64,000 bases of DNA from an uncultured Desulfovibrio sp. (GTDB lineage Bacteria > Desulfobacterota > Desulfovibrionia > Desulfovibrionales > Desulfovibrionaceae). The first letter of the stretch is position 1. Every line of letters starts with the position of its first letter. Below the pieces are notes generated by a model, which saw only the letters and a program-made list of their open reading frames with translations, had not been told where the DNA came from and made no database searches. The DNA lies in NCBI RefSeq assembly GCF_944324505.1, contig NZ_CALUWO010000005.1:1-64000 (forward strand), written 5' to 3'. Below are positions 25,987 to 33,483 of this stretch, one piece after another. The translations under genes were made by a program, and so were the position numbers.

Positions 25987-26955
25987 ATGGCCCTTTCCTG
26001 TCAAAGTGTGGAGGAGACCATTGCCGGTATCCTTGCACGTCGTCCTGTTCTTGGCCCTGTTCTGAACATGTTTGCTCCGCTGCTGACGGCGCGTGCGGCC
26101 CTGCCGCAGACGCTGCGGCCTCTGCTGGAGGAAACGACGCTCCGCCTGCCCGAAATGGATCGGGAGCGGGCGGCCCAGGGCTTTCCCCTGCTGGCGGAAC
26201 AGCCACTGACAGGCATTGCCGCCCCGTTGCGGGCGGCGGCGGAAACCATCCTGCCGCTGCTGGAGGCGCAGACGGTGACCAGGCCGCATATGGATGGCCT
26301 GCGCCGCATGTTTGCCGTGCCGCAGGAAGAGGATGCCGCCCGGGAACGGACCGCGGCTCTGGAGGTTCTGGCAGAAGGAATGCTGAACGAAAAAACGGCC
26401 GTTCTGGAAAAGGCCGCCGCTGATGCCGGCGTGCCGCTGCCGGTGCTGCTTTTTGCGTTCGGCTTCATTCTGGGGCCCGTTCTGCGGGCACTGGTGCTCA
26501 TGCGTCCTGGCGGCGACGGGAAGGATGCGCCCTGGAATGCGGATGGCGCCTGGAGGCACGGCTATTGCCCTGTCTGCGGGTCCAGCCCGTCCATTGCGTA
26601 TCTTGACAGGCCTGTTTTCGACGAGAAAAACGCATTCCTGGCGGGGGGCGGGGGCAAGAAGCACCTGCACTGCTCGCTGTGCGGCACAGACTGGGTTTTC
26701 CGTCGCGGCGCCTGCCCCTTCTGCGAGAAGGAAGGCAATGACGTGATGGAAATTCTGCGCGAGACCAAGGATGCCCGTGGCGAACGGGTGGACTGGTGCA
26801 CGCAGTGCCGCACCTACTGCCCGGCGGTGGACCTGCGCGAGAGCACGGGCACGCCGGATATGGATGTGCAGGCCATTGGCATGCTGCACCTGGACATGGT
26901 GGCAGCCGGAAAGGGCCTGCATCCCATCCATCCCGCCTTCTGGAATACGTTCTAG
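25987..26955 (+). CDS. fdhE: Formate dehydrogenase accessory protein FdhE
   Basis: Cytoplasmic maturation factor for formate dehydrogenase. It has 322 residues from the ATG at 25987 (TCGGAG upstream). The C-terminal half has four paired-cysteine sites: CPVCGSSPSIAYL, CSLCGTDW, CPFCEKEGN and CTQCRTYC, which bind iron in the E. coli homologue. The N-terminal ~190 residues are helical. The position between fdhB and the cytochrome c3 matches the operon of periplasmic FdhABC3 in other Desulfovibrio. Confidence 0.93.
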   Translation: MALSCQSVEETIAGILARRPVLGPVLNMFAPLLTARAALPQTLRPLLEETTLRLPEMDRERAAQGFPLLAEQPLTGIAAPLRAAAETILPLLEAQTVTRPHMDGLRRMFAVPQEEDAARERTAALEVLAEGMLNEKTAVLEKAAADAGVPLPVLLFAFGFILGPVLRALVLMRPGGDGKDAPWNADGAWRHGYCPVCGSSPSIAYLDRPVFDEKNAFLAGGGGKKHLHCSLCGTDWVFRRGACPFCEKEGNDVMEILRETKDARGERVDWCTQCRTYCPAVDLRESTGTPDMDVQAIGMLHLDMVAAGKGLHPIHPAFWNTF

Positions 26956-26993
26956 CATGTTGGCGGCGGGCAACCGTCGCAAAGAGGTGATGC

Positions 26994-27386
26994 ATGAAAC
27001 GAGCACTTATTGCCATATCCGTGCTGCTGCTGACAGGGGCCATACCCCTGTCGGCTGCTGCCGAAGACGCCAAGGCGCCAGAAAAGACCATTGAACTCAA
27101 GAGTTCCACCCACAAGAAGATGTGGGTGAAGTTTGACCACGCTTCCCATGAAGGCGTGGACTGTGTGGTCTGCCATCACGCCCAGCCTTCTGACGCCAAA
27201 AGCCCCTATGTGTCCTGCGGCGCCAGCGAGGAATGCCATGCCCTGAAGGGAACCAAGGAACGTGATCCCCAGAGCCTCTTCTGGGCCTATCATACCAGAA
27301 ATTCCGAACGTTCCTGCTATGGCTGCCATACGACCATGATTGGTCCCGGCTGCCGTCCGTGCCACATGCCGGCACAGGGCAAGTAG
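26994..27386 (+). CDS. Cytochrome c3-type subunit of the formate dehydrogenase
   Basis: Periplasmic small multiheme cytochrome, third subunit of the FdhABC3 type. It has 130 residues, with a signal peptide ending near PLSAAAE. Canonical CxxCH sites are CVVCH (followed by H), CYGCH and CRPCH. A fourth candidate is CGASEECH, with five residues between the cysteines where c3 proteins usually have two or four. The spacing and the HASH before the first motif fit the tetraheme c3 fold. It accepts electrons from FdhB and hands them to the periplasmic cytochrome pool, including Nhc. Confidence 0.92.
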   Translation: MKRALIAISVLLLTGAIPLSAAAEDAKAPEKTIELKSSTHKKMWVKFDHASHEGVDCVVCHHAQPSDAKSPYVSCGASEECHALKGTKERDPQSLFWAYHTRNSERSCYGCHTTMIGPGCRPCHMPAQGK

Positions 27387-27404
27387 GCCTGCTTCCGACC
27401 ATCG

Positions 27405-27450
27405 CCTGCCCCGCGGGGAAGTGCCCTGCGGGGCAGGTTCTTTCCGTTTT
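27405..27450 (+). terminator. Terminator of the fdh operon
   Basis: Perfect 10-bp stem CCTGCCCCGC / GCGGGGCAGG followed by a T-rich TTCTTTCCGTTTT tail, 18 bases after the cytochrome stop. Confidence 0.75.
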
Positions 27451-27620
27451 CTGACCTGATCACCGTCCGGCGCTGTCGGGCGCGGGGCCGGTGTGTGCTC
27501 CGGCGGACCCCTGCGACAGGCTGTCGTGCGGGAGCGTCTCTCATCATTGCGCACGGTATGGTGCCGTGCGGCCTTTCCTTATGTGTTGCCCGCTGATCAC
27601 GGGCCTTGTGGAGAATGTGC

Positions 27621-28196
27621 ATGCGGATCGGAGAGTGGGATCACGATGCGTTCGTGGCCCAGGTAAAAAATTTTCATGGGCATGTGGCCCCGGGTGTCAT
27701 CATCGGCGGCTACATGGTGGAAATGGCCCGGCGCACCCTGCCGGAGGGCATTCTGTATGATGCCATTTCGGAAACCGTGCAGTGCCTGCCGGATGCCATT
27801 CAGCTGCTGACCCCCTGTACGGTGGGCAATGGCTGGCTGCGCGTCTACCATTTCGGCATCTATGCCCTGACCCTTTACAACAAGCAGACCGGCGAAGGTA
27901 CCCGGGTACGCCTGAATGTGGATGCCCTTCAGGAGTATCCGCATGTGCGCGCCTGGTTCTTCAAGGAAAAGCCCAAGCGCGAGCAGGAGCCGGAACTGCT
28001 CCAGGCGGAAATCAAGGCCGCGGGCATGCAGCTGCTCCAGGCAATTCCCGCCCGGATTCATCCGGATTTTCTGGTGCGTCGGGGCAAGGGCGCTGTCTGC
28101 CGCTGCCCCAAATGCGGCGAATGGTACCCGGCCGTTCTGGGCGAGGTCTGCCGCATCTGCCAGGGGGATGGCCCCTATGAGCGGCACGCGGACTGA
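27621..28196 (+). CDS. FmdE-family protein with C-terminal zinc ribbon
   Basis: A member of the FmdE (formylmethanofuran dehydrogenase subunit E) family, common in anaerobes lacking methanogenesis. It has 191 residues from ATG 27621 (GTGGAG upstream). The N-terminal domain has FHGHVAPGVIIGGYMVEMA and a later cysteine pair (VQCLPDAIQLLTPCTVGNG) typical of the family. The C-terminus is a zinc ribbon, CRCPKCGEW...CRICQG. It is next to the formate dehydrogenase operon but beyond its terminator. A role in molybdopterin-formate metabolism is plausible but unproven. Confidence 0.85.
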   Translation: MRIGEWDHDAFVAQVKNFHGHVAPGVIIGGYMVEMARRTLPEGILYDAISETVQCLPDAIQLLTPCTVGNGWLRVYHFGIYALTLYNKQTGEGTRVRLNVDALQEYPHVRAWFFKEKPKREQEPELLQAEIKAAGMQLLQAIPARIHPDFLVRRGKGAVCRCPKCGEWYPAVLGEVCRICQGDGPYERHAD

Positions 28197-28230
28197 GGCA
28201 CCACAAGGGACGGCCTGATTGACAAACGGT

Positions 28231-28257
28231 GCCCGGCATGCTGTATGGCTGCCGGGC
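28231..28257. other. Hairpin between the FmdE gene and the methyltransferase
   Basis: Perfect 8-bp stem GCCCGGCA / TGCCGGGC with no T-run. A TTGACA hexamer at 28219-28224 lies just upstream, but no well-spaced -10 follows. Confidence 0.4.
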
Positions 28258-28344
28258 ATGATGTCATGACGGGGCACCGGCGCAGCGTTTGCGGCGGAAG
28301 GCGCCCGCCGGCGCAGGGGTTCCGACATTGCGCCATTCCCTGCA

Positions 28345-29178
28345 ATGGGCTATGCTCAGCAAATGGCTGTCCACGGAATATCGGGCGTGGCGGCAAGCGG
28401 AGGAAACGTGCGGCGATTTTATCAGGAAAGCTGGCAGGGCATTCCCTTTACGTCCTTTTCTCACATCTCCTTCTTCCATCTGGCGGAACCCAAGTTCTAT
28501 GCCGTGTTTTACGAGGAGCTGTTCCGGCGCTATCAGAGCTGGGCAGACCTGCCGGCGGAATGGCGCCGGAACAAGCAGAAGGACGCCCGATGGCTCATCG
28601 GCGAACTGCGCGCCCAGCTGGCCCAGGAGGCCCCCGGGCGCACGGAACCGGTGCGCGTGCTGTCCATCGGCAGCGGTGTGGGCTTCATGGAAAAAACCCT
28701 GCTGGAGGAAATGCCGGAGCTGGAACTGCACGTGAATGAACCCAGCACGGTGAGCCTGCGCTGGCTGCGCGAGTATGTGCCCAGCGAACGCATTTATATC
28801 GGCCTGCCGCCGGCCTGTCTGCCCTCGGATGTGCAGTACGACATGATCTACCTGTCCACGGTGGATTATGGCATTGCCCAGCGTGAACTGGAGCGCCTGC
28901 TGTCCGAGCTGCGCGCCCAGCTGCTTCCCGGCGGAGAACTGATCTGCCTGTCGGCCTCCCTGCTGGAAGAGGACTCGCCCGTGGGCAGCTTTGTCAATTT
29001 CCTCAAGAATATCATCCGGGCCGGCCTGCACTTTCTGGGCATCCGGCGGCAGCAGTTCTGGGGCTGGCGGCGTACCCGCAAGGAATACCAGAAGCTGTTT
29101 GCGGACAGCGGCTTTCAGAATGTGTCCGACGGCTGGCTGGATGACGGTTTCGATACCTACTGGATACGCGGCCGCTAG
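28345..29178 (+). CDS. SAM-dependent class I methyltransferase, substrate unknown
   Basis: Rossmann-fold methyltransferase of up to 277 residues. Motif I is VRVLSIGSGVGFMEKTLLEE, the following acidic strand is LELHVNEPS, and motif IV-like YDMIYLSTVDYGI is present. The C-terminus SGFQNVSDGWLDDGFDTYWIRG resembles other small-molecule methyltransferases. The start is uncertain: 28345 has no ribosome-binding site, and GTG 28408 has GGAGG only four bases away. The N-terminal FYQESWQGIPFTSFSHISFF is aromatic-rich. It has its own terminator. Confidence 0.8.
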   Translation: MGYAQQMAVHGISGVAASGGNVRRFYQESWQGIPFTSFSHISFFHLAEPKFYAVFYEELFRRYQSWADLPAEWRRNKQKDARWLIGELRAQLAQEAPGRTEPVRVLSIGSGVGFMEKTLLEEMPELELHVNEPSTVSLRWLREYVPSERIYIGLPPACLPSDVQYDMIYLSTVDYGIAQRELERLLSELRAQLLPGGELICLSASLLEEDSPVGSFVNFLKNIIRAGLHFLGIRRQQFWGWRRTRKEYQKLFADSGFQNVSDGWLDDGFDTYWIRGR

Positions 29179-29268
29179 GCCGTCAGCCCGGCACCCCGTC
29201 ATGCGGCGGTCATCCCGGGGCGTCTGCCCTGCGGGCCGGCTGTCGCCTGGATGCTGTCCCGTCAAAAG

Positions 29269-29292
29269 GCCCGGTTCCTGCCGGGCTTTTTT
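29269..29292 (+). terminator. Terminator after the methyltransferase
   Basis: Stem GCCCGG / CCGGGC with loop TTCCT(G) and six T. The following stretch 29293-29596 has no supported gene; a promoter for the ASKHA gene must lie there but is not obvious. Confidence 0.75.
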
Positions 29293-29596
29293 CGCCCTGG
29301 CCGGTCATCCTGGCAGACGCCGGGCGTGGAAGAAGGGAAAGGCCCGCCGGTGGTGGGGCGGTGGGGAGGCGTTCTGCGTTCTCTGGAGTGCTGCCCCGTT
29401 TCGGTGCGTCGTTTTCAGGGAAGCGGTGGTGCCGGAGCTGCGCTGCGGTGTTCCCGGCAGGCGGATGCCGGGCCATGGCCTGCCCCGGTGAAAACGGCAA
29501 GAAGGCGTCCTGCGGCCTGCACGTCGTGGGCGGACGTCCGGGGGCGGCCCGGCGGGATGTCTTGCGTCGGGCGCCGTCTTGCGGCACCATGCGCTC

Positions 29597-31201
29597 ATGG
29601 AAATAGCTCTGTACGGACTGCCGGGACAGGCAGCACAGGAAGCCGCGCGGTTTACGGCCTGCGCGGGGCATGTTTTGTCGCGGGCCATATGGCTGTCGGG
29701 ATGTGTGGCGCCGCAGGCCATGTGCTCCGGGCTGGGGCGCTGTGGGCGTTGCCGGGTGCGCTTTCTGGATGCGCCGCCACCGCCCCTGCGGGAGGAAGAG
29801 GAAATTCTGGGGCCGGAGGCCCTTGCCCTGGGCTGGCGGCTGGCCTGCCGCCACCGGGTGCCGGCCATGGCGGCGGACGGCTGCCTGCGGCTGGAACTGC
29901 CGGCAGCGGCGCTGCGGGCAACGCGGCCGGTCGATGTGCCGGCGGCAGGCGAAACGGCGGGCAGGGCCTGTCCCGTGGTGCTGGGCATAGACCTGGGGAC
30001 CACCTCCGTGCACTTCCGGGCCGAGGCCCGGCAGGGAACGGCCGCGGAGCGCGTGCTTGCCGGCGGACAGTTTCTCAATCCCCAGGCCGGTGCCGGTGCG
30101 GACGTGATTTCCCGGCTGGAGGTGGCCCTGCACGCGGAAGGGCGGGCGCGCCTCTGTCAGCTGGCCCGTCAGGCCGTGGCACAGTGCGTGCGCCGCAGCG
30201 AGGCCGCCGGGGGCAGGGTGGAGCAGTTGTGTGTGGCCGGAAACACGGTCATGACCGCCATTCTGCTGGACAAGGATGTGCGCTGCCTGGCCACGGCGCC
30301 CGGCAGCCTGCCCTGCACCGGGCAGGAAACGGTCTGCCTGCCCGGGCTGCCGCCGGTCTATATTCCGCCGCTCATGGCGCCCTTTGTGGGCGGTGATACC
30401 AGTGCGGGCCTGGCCTTTCTGCTGCATGCCGGTCTGCCCCGTCCGCTGGTGCTGGCCGATCTGGGCACCAATGGCGAACTGGCCCTGCTGGATGCGGCGG
30501 ATCGCCTGTTCATTGCCAGCGTGCCGCTGGGGCCGGCGCTGGAGGGCATTGGTCCCGACTGCGGGGAACAGGCCGGGCCGGGCAGCGTCACGGCCTTTCG
30601 CCTGACACCGCAGGGGCTGGAGGCTGTGCGCGGCCTGGCCGGGTCTCCGACGGAGCCGGTGACGGGCATCAGCGCCACGGGCTATCTTTCGCTGCTGGCG
30701 CTGCTGCGTCAGTGGGGCATCATGGATGCGGACGGACACTTTGACCCGCAGCCGCCCACACCGCTGGCCCGGCGGGTGGCGGCCGGGCTGGGAACGCGGC
30801 ACGGCCGGCCCTGCCTGTGGCTGCCGCACGGTCTGTGGCTGTCGGCACAGGATGTGGAAGAGCTGCTCAAGGTCAAGGCCGCCTTTTCGCTGGCGCTGGA
30901 AAGCCTGCTGGCGGCCGCGGGGCTGCCGGCGGCCTCCCTGGCTGCCCTCTGTCTGGCGGGGGCGCTGGGCGAACACGTGTCCGCGGCCTGGCTGGAAGCC
31001 CTGGGCTTTGTGCCGTCCGGCCTGGGCGAGCGCCTGCGTGGTGTGGGCAATGCGGCCCTGCACGGTGCTGTGTTGCTGGCCGGGGACGTGTCACTGCGGG
31101 AGCGTCTGGCCCGCACCTGTGCGGCGGCGCATCTGCTGCCGCTGGTTCAGGATACGCAATTTCACCAGAACTATCTGCGCCACATGCGCTTTGGAGTCTG
31201 A
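29597..31201 (+). CDS. [2Fe-2S] ferredoxin-ASKHA protein, corrinoid-activator (RACE)-like
   Basis: Resembles reductive activators of corrinoid proteins, which use ATP to reduce Co(II) corrinoids for methyl transfer. It has 534 residues from ATG 29597. The plant-type [2Fe-2S] site has CSGLGRCGRC plus a later ACRHR cysteine. The ASKHA ATPase part starts VVLGIDLGTTSVHF, continues with VEQLCVAGNTVMTAILLDKD (DUF4445 block), LVLADLGTNGELAL and LCLAGALGEHV, and ends QDTQFHQNYLRHMRFGV. The stop codon TGA is followed after one base by the next ATG. No corrinoid protein or methyltransferase of the MtaB/MtvB type lies in the window. Confidence 0.85.
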   Translation: MEIALYGLPGQAAQEAARFTACAGHVLSRAIWLSGCVAPQAMCSGLGRCGRCRVRFLDAPPPPLREEEEILGPEALALGWRLACRHRVPAMAADGCLRLELPAAALRATRPVDVPAAGETAGRACPVVLGIDLGTTSVHFRAEARQGTAAERVLAGGQFLNPQAGAGADVISRLEVALHAEGRARLCQLARQAVAQCVRRSEAAGGRVEQLCVAGNTVMTAILLDKDVRCLATAPGSLPCTGQETVCLPGLPPVYIPPLMAPFVGGDTSAGLAFLLHAGLPRPLVLADLGTNGELALLDAADRLFIASVPLGPALEGIGPDCGEQAGPGSVTAFRLTPQGLEAVRGLAGSPTEPVTGISATGYLSLLALLRQWGIMDADGHFDPQPPTPLARRVAAGLGTRHGRPCLWLPHGLWLSAQDVEELLKVKAAFSLALESLLAAAGLPAASLAALCLAGALGEHVSAAWLEALGFVPSGLGERLRGVGNAALHGAVLLAGDVSLRERLARTCAAAHLLPLVQDTQFHQNYLRHMRFGV

Positions 31202-31202
31202 T

Positions 31203-33302
31203 ATGTCGTCGCATTTTTCGGGCCGCCCTGCTTCCCGCAGGCCGGCAGGCCGTCGTTCCTCCCGCAGGCGGGAAGCCGCCGCTGCGCCCTGGCAGGACGA
31301 GGACAGCCCCCTGCTCACGGATGATCTGCTGCTTGTCGACGAGGTTCCGCCGCAGCGGCCGCCGGCGCAAAACGGCCCGGTGCCGGCATCGCGGCTGTCC
31401 GCTGCCGGCGATGTGCCCCACACCGGGCAGCGGAACAGGGCCGCCCGCCGGAAGGACGGACCGGCACTGCATGGCGCACGGCCGCATGCGGAGGCGGATC
31501 ACGGCCTGTACAACGCACGGGACAGACGCCGGCCCGATGCCCCGAAGGATGCCCAGTCCGATGCCTGGAAGGACGCCCGGTCCCATGCCCGGAAGGAGGC
31601 GCGGCCGGACAATGCGCAGCGGACAGCGCCACGGGATGCGCACCCTGCGGACAGGGGCCAGCCCCGTCAGCCGGCATTTTCCCCGTGGCGGGAGCAGGAC
31701 TTGCTGCTGCCGCTGCCGAACCGGCGCATGGCGGCGGAGCTGGACCAGCTGGGGGCCGCGCTGGCCAGGGTGCGCCCGCTGGGCGCCGTGCATGCCCGCA
31801 GCCTTCCCGAGGACGTGGCCCGGCTGTCCCGCCTGCTCACCGTGGAGCGGGCTGGCCTGCATCAGCCCTACTGGGCATCGCCGGCCCTGACCAGCGCCTA
31901 TCTGTACTATTTTTTGCCGTGGAACGTGCTGCGGCAGATGCGCCTACTGGCGGCCATGCCCCTGCCCGATCCCCGGACCTGGGTGGAACAGGGGCAGCGG
32001 CCCGTGCTGCTGGACCTGGGGTCCGGCCCGCTGAGTCTGCCGCTGGCCCTCTGGCTGGCCCGGCCGGAATGGCGCACCGTGCCCCTGGAGGTGGTGGCGC
32101 TGGACAATTCGCCGCAGCCGCTGGAGCTGGGGCGCGCCCTGTTCCAGGCCCTGGGCGATCTGCTGCATGAGCCTGTCTGGACGGTGCGCACCGTGCGTGC
32201 CCCGCTGGGGCAGGCGGCCCGTCAGCTGGCCCGCCTGCGGGGCGGCCGGCAGGGGCACGGAACAGGGGATGACGGCTGCCGGGGCAGTGCCCTCTGGCTG
32301 GTCTCGGCGGCCAATGTGCTCAATGAGCTGCTGTCGGGCGGGGCATCCGGCCGGGCAGGACGCCGGCATGCGGCGGATGATGACCTTGAGGAATACGATC
32401 TGCCGGACGAGGCCGGCGGCGCCCGGGATGACGGCCTGTCGTCGCGGGCGGACAGCCTCATGGCCCAGCGTCTGGAAAGCCTCATGGACCTGTTCGAGGA
32501 TATTTTCGAGGTGGGCGCCGGGGATACGCTGCCGCCCTCCCTGCTGGTGGTGGAGCCGGGAACCCGTTTGGGCGGGGCCACGGTCATGCGTCTGCGCTCT
32601 GCTGCGCTGGACCGGGGGCTGGTGCCTCTGGCGCCCTGCACGCATGGGGCGGACTGCCCGCTGGAGCGGGGACGCAGCGGGCGGGGCTGGTGCCACTTTA
32701 CCTTTGATTGCAGCGGCGCGCCGTCATGGCTGACGCAGCTGGCCGGCGCGGCCGGTCTGGAAAAGGCCAGCCTGAGTCTGGCGCCCCTGCTGTTGTCGCC
32801 GGGGGCGGAAACCTTGCAGGATACTCTGGACAGCGAACGGCAGGGGGGGCTGCCCCGTGTCATGCTGCGGGTGCTCTCCGCGCCCTTTGCGGTGCCGGGC
32901 CTGCCCGGCCGGGCGCGCTATGCCTGCGGGGTAGGGGGCCTGGCCCTGCTGGCGCAGGCCGATGCCCTGACCTCCGGGGGGCTGCTGGAAGCCGTGGTGC
33001 CGCAACGCCCGCTTTTTGACCGGCGCAGCGGTGCGCTGCTGCTGGGCAAGGACATGCCCGTGCGGGAACCGGCCGCTGGGGAGCGGTCCGTTGTCCCGGA
33101 ACGCCGCGGGACGGAACAGCGCAGGCCGGAACACAGCGAGCCGCGGGCCATGCGGCACGGCGGCCATGGGGCTTCCTCTGCCGGCCGGGAGGCCGCAGAC
33201 GGCGGCAGGCCGCAGGAACGGCCTGCCCGCGGAGACAGGCCCGAAAAACGTCGCGCGCCTGTCACGGGACGACCGGCGGTCAGGCGGGGCGGACGTTCCT
33301 GA
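31203..33302 (+). CDS. Rsm22-like rRNA methyltransferase-family protein with disordered ends
   Basis: A 699-residue protein. The first ~165 residues are low-complexity and charged with imperfect repeats (PDAPKDAQSDAWKDA, ARKEARPD). Residues ~165-620 form an Rsm22-like domain: LLDLGSGPLSLPLALWLAR as SAM motif I, LWLVSAANVLNELLS, and the cysteine cluster CTHGADCPLE...GWCHFTFDC typical of mitochondrial ribosome assembly factor Rsm22. The tail (after ~620) is again Arg/Gly/Pro rich. The start at 31203 couples it to the previous gene (TGATATG); an upstream in-frame extension lies within the ASKHA gene. Confidence 0.82.
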   Translation: MSSHFSGRPASRRPAGRRSSRRREAAAAPWQDEDSPLLTDDLLLVDEVPPQRPPAQNGPVPASRLSAAGDVPHTGQRNRAARRKDGPALHGARPHAEADHGLYNARDRRRPDAPKDAQSDAWKDARSHARKEARPDNAQRTAPRDAHPADRGQPRQPAFSPWREQDLLLPLPNRRMAAELDQLGAALARVRPLGAVHARSLPEDVARLSRLLTVERAGLHQPYWASPALTSAYLYYFLPWNVLRQMRLLAAMPLPDPRTWVEQGQRPVLLDLGSGPLSLPLALWLARPEWRTVPLEVVALDNSPQPLELGRALFQALGDLLHEPVWTVRTVRAPLGQAARQLARLRGGRQGHGTGDDGCRGSALWLVSAANVLNELLSGGASGRAGRRHAADDDLEEYDLPDEAGGARDDGLSSRADSLMAQRLESLMDLFEDIFEVGAGDTLPPSLLVVEPGTRLGGATVMRLRSAALDRGLVPLAPCTHGADCPLERGRSGRGWCHFTFDCSGAPSWLTQLAGAAGLEKASLSLAPLLLSPGAETLQDTLDSERQGGLPRVMLRVLSAPFAVPGLPGRARYACGVGGLALLAQADALTSGGLLEAVVPQRPLFDRRSGALLLGKDMPVREPAAGERSVVPERRGTEQRRPEHSEPRAMRHGGHGASSAGREAADGGRPQERPARGDRPEKRRAPVTGRPAVRRGGRS

Positions 33303-33427
33303 GCCGCCCGGTCTGCTGCGGGAAACACGGGGGGACGGCCTTCTGCCGGCGGCAGTGACGGCGCCGGCGGGCTTTTCAAGCGGGCTGTCATGACGTATAC
33401 AGTGCGGGATGGAATGTTTCCTCCCGT

Positions 33428-33453
33428 GGCCGCCTCTGCGGTCGCTTTTTTTT
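33428..33453 (+). terminator. Terminator before nrdJ
   Basis: Six-bp stem GGCCGC / GCGGTC (one G-T pair) with a CTCT loop and an eight-T run. It separates the ASKHA-Rsm22 pair from nrdJ. Confidence 0.65.
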
Positions 33454-33483
33454 GATCCTTAACCTGGAATTGCCGGGAATGTT

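Noticed and set aside
21885..25988. A 1367-residue open frame on the minus strand across the whole fdhAB region
   Set aside because: It is antisense to fdhA and fdhB, lacks any domain and exists because the GC-rich codon pattern leaves the opposite frame free of stops.
33303..33483. Cobalamin riboswitch upstream of nrdJ
   Set aside because: No B12-box-like conserved sequence or large multi-stem leader is visible; only the upstream terminator is present.
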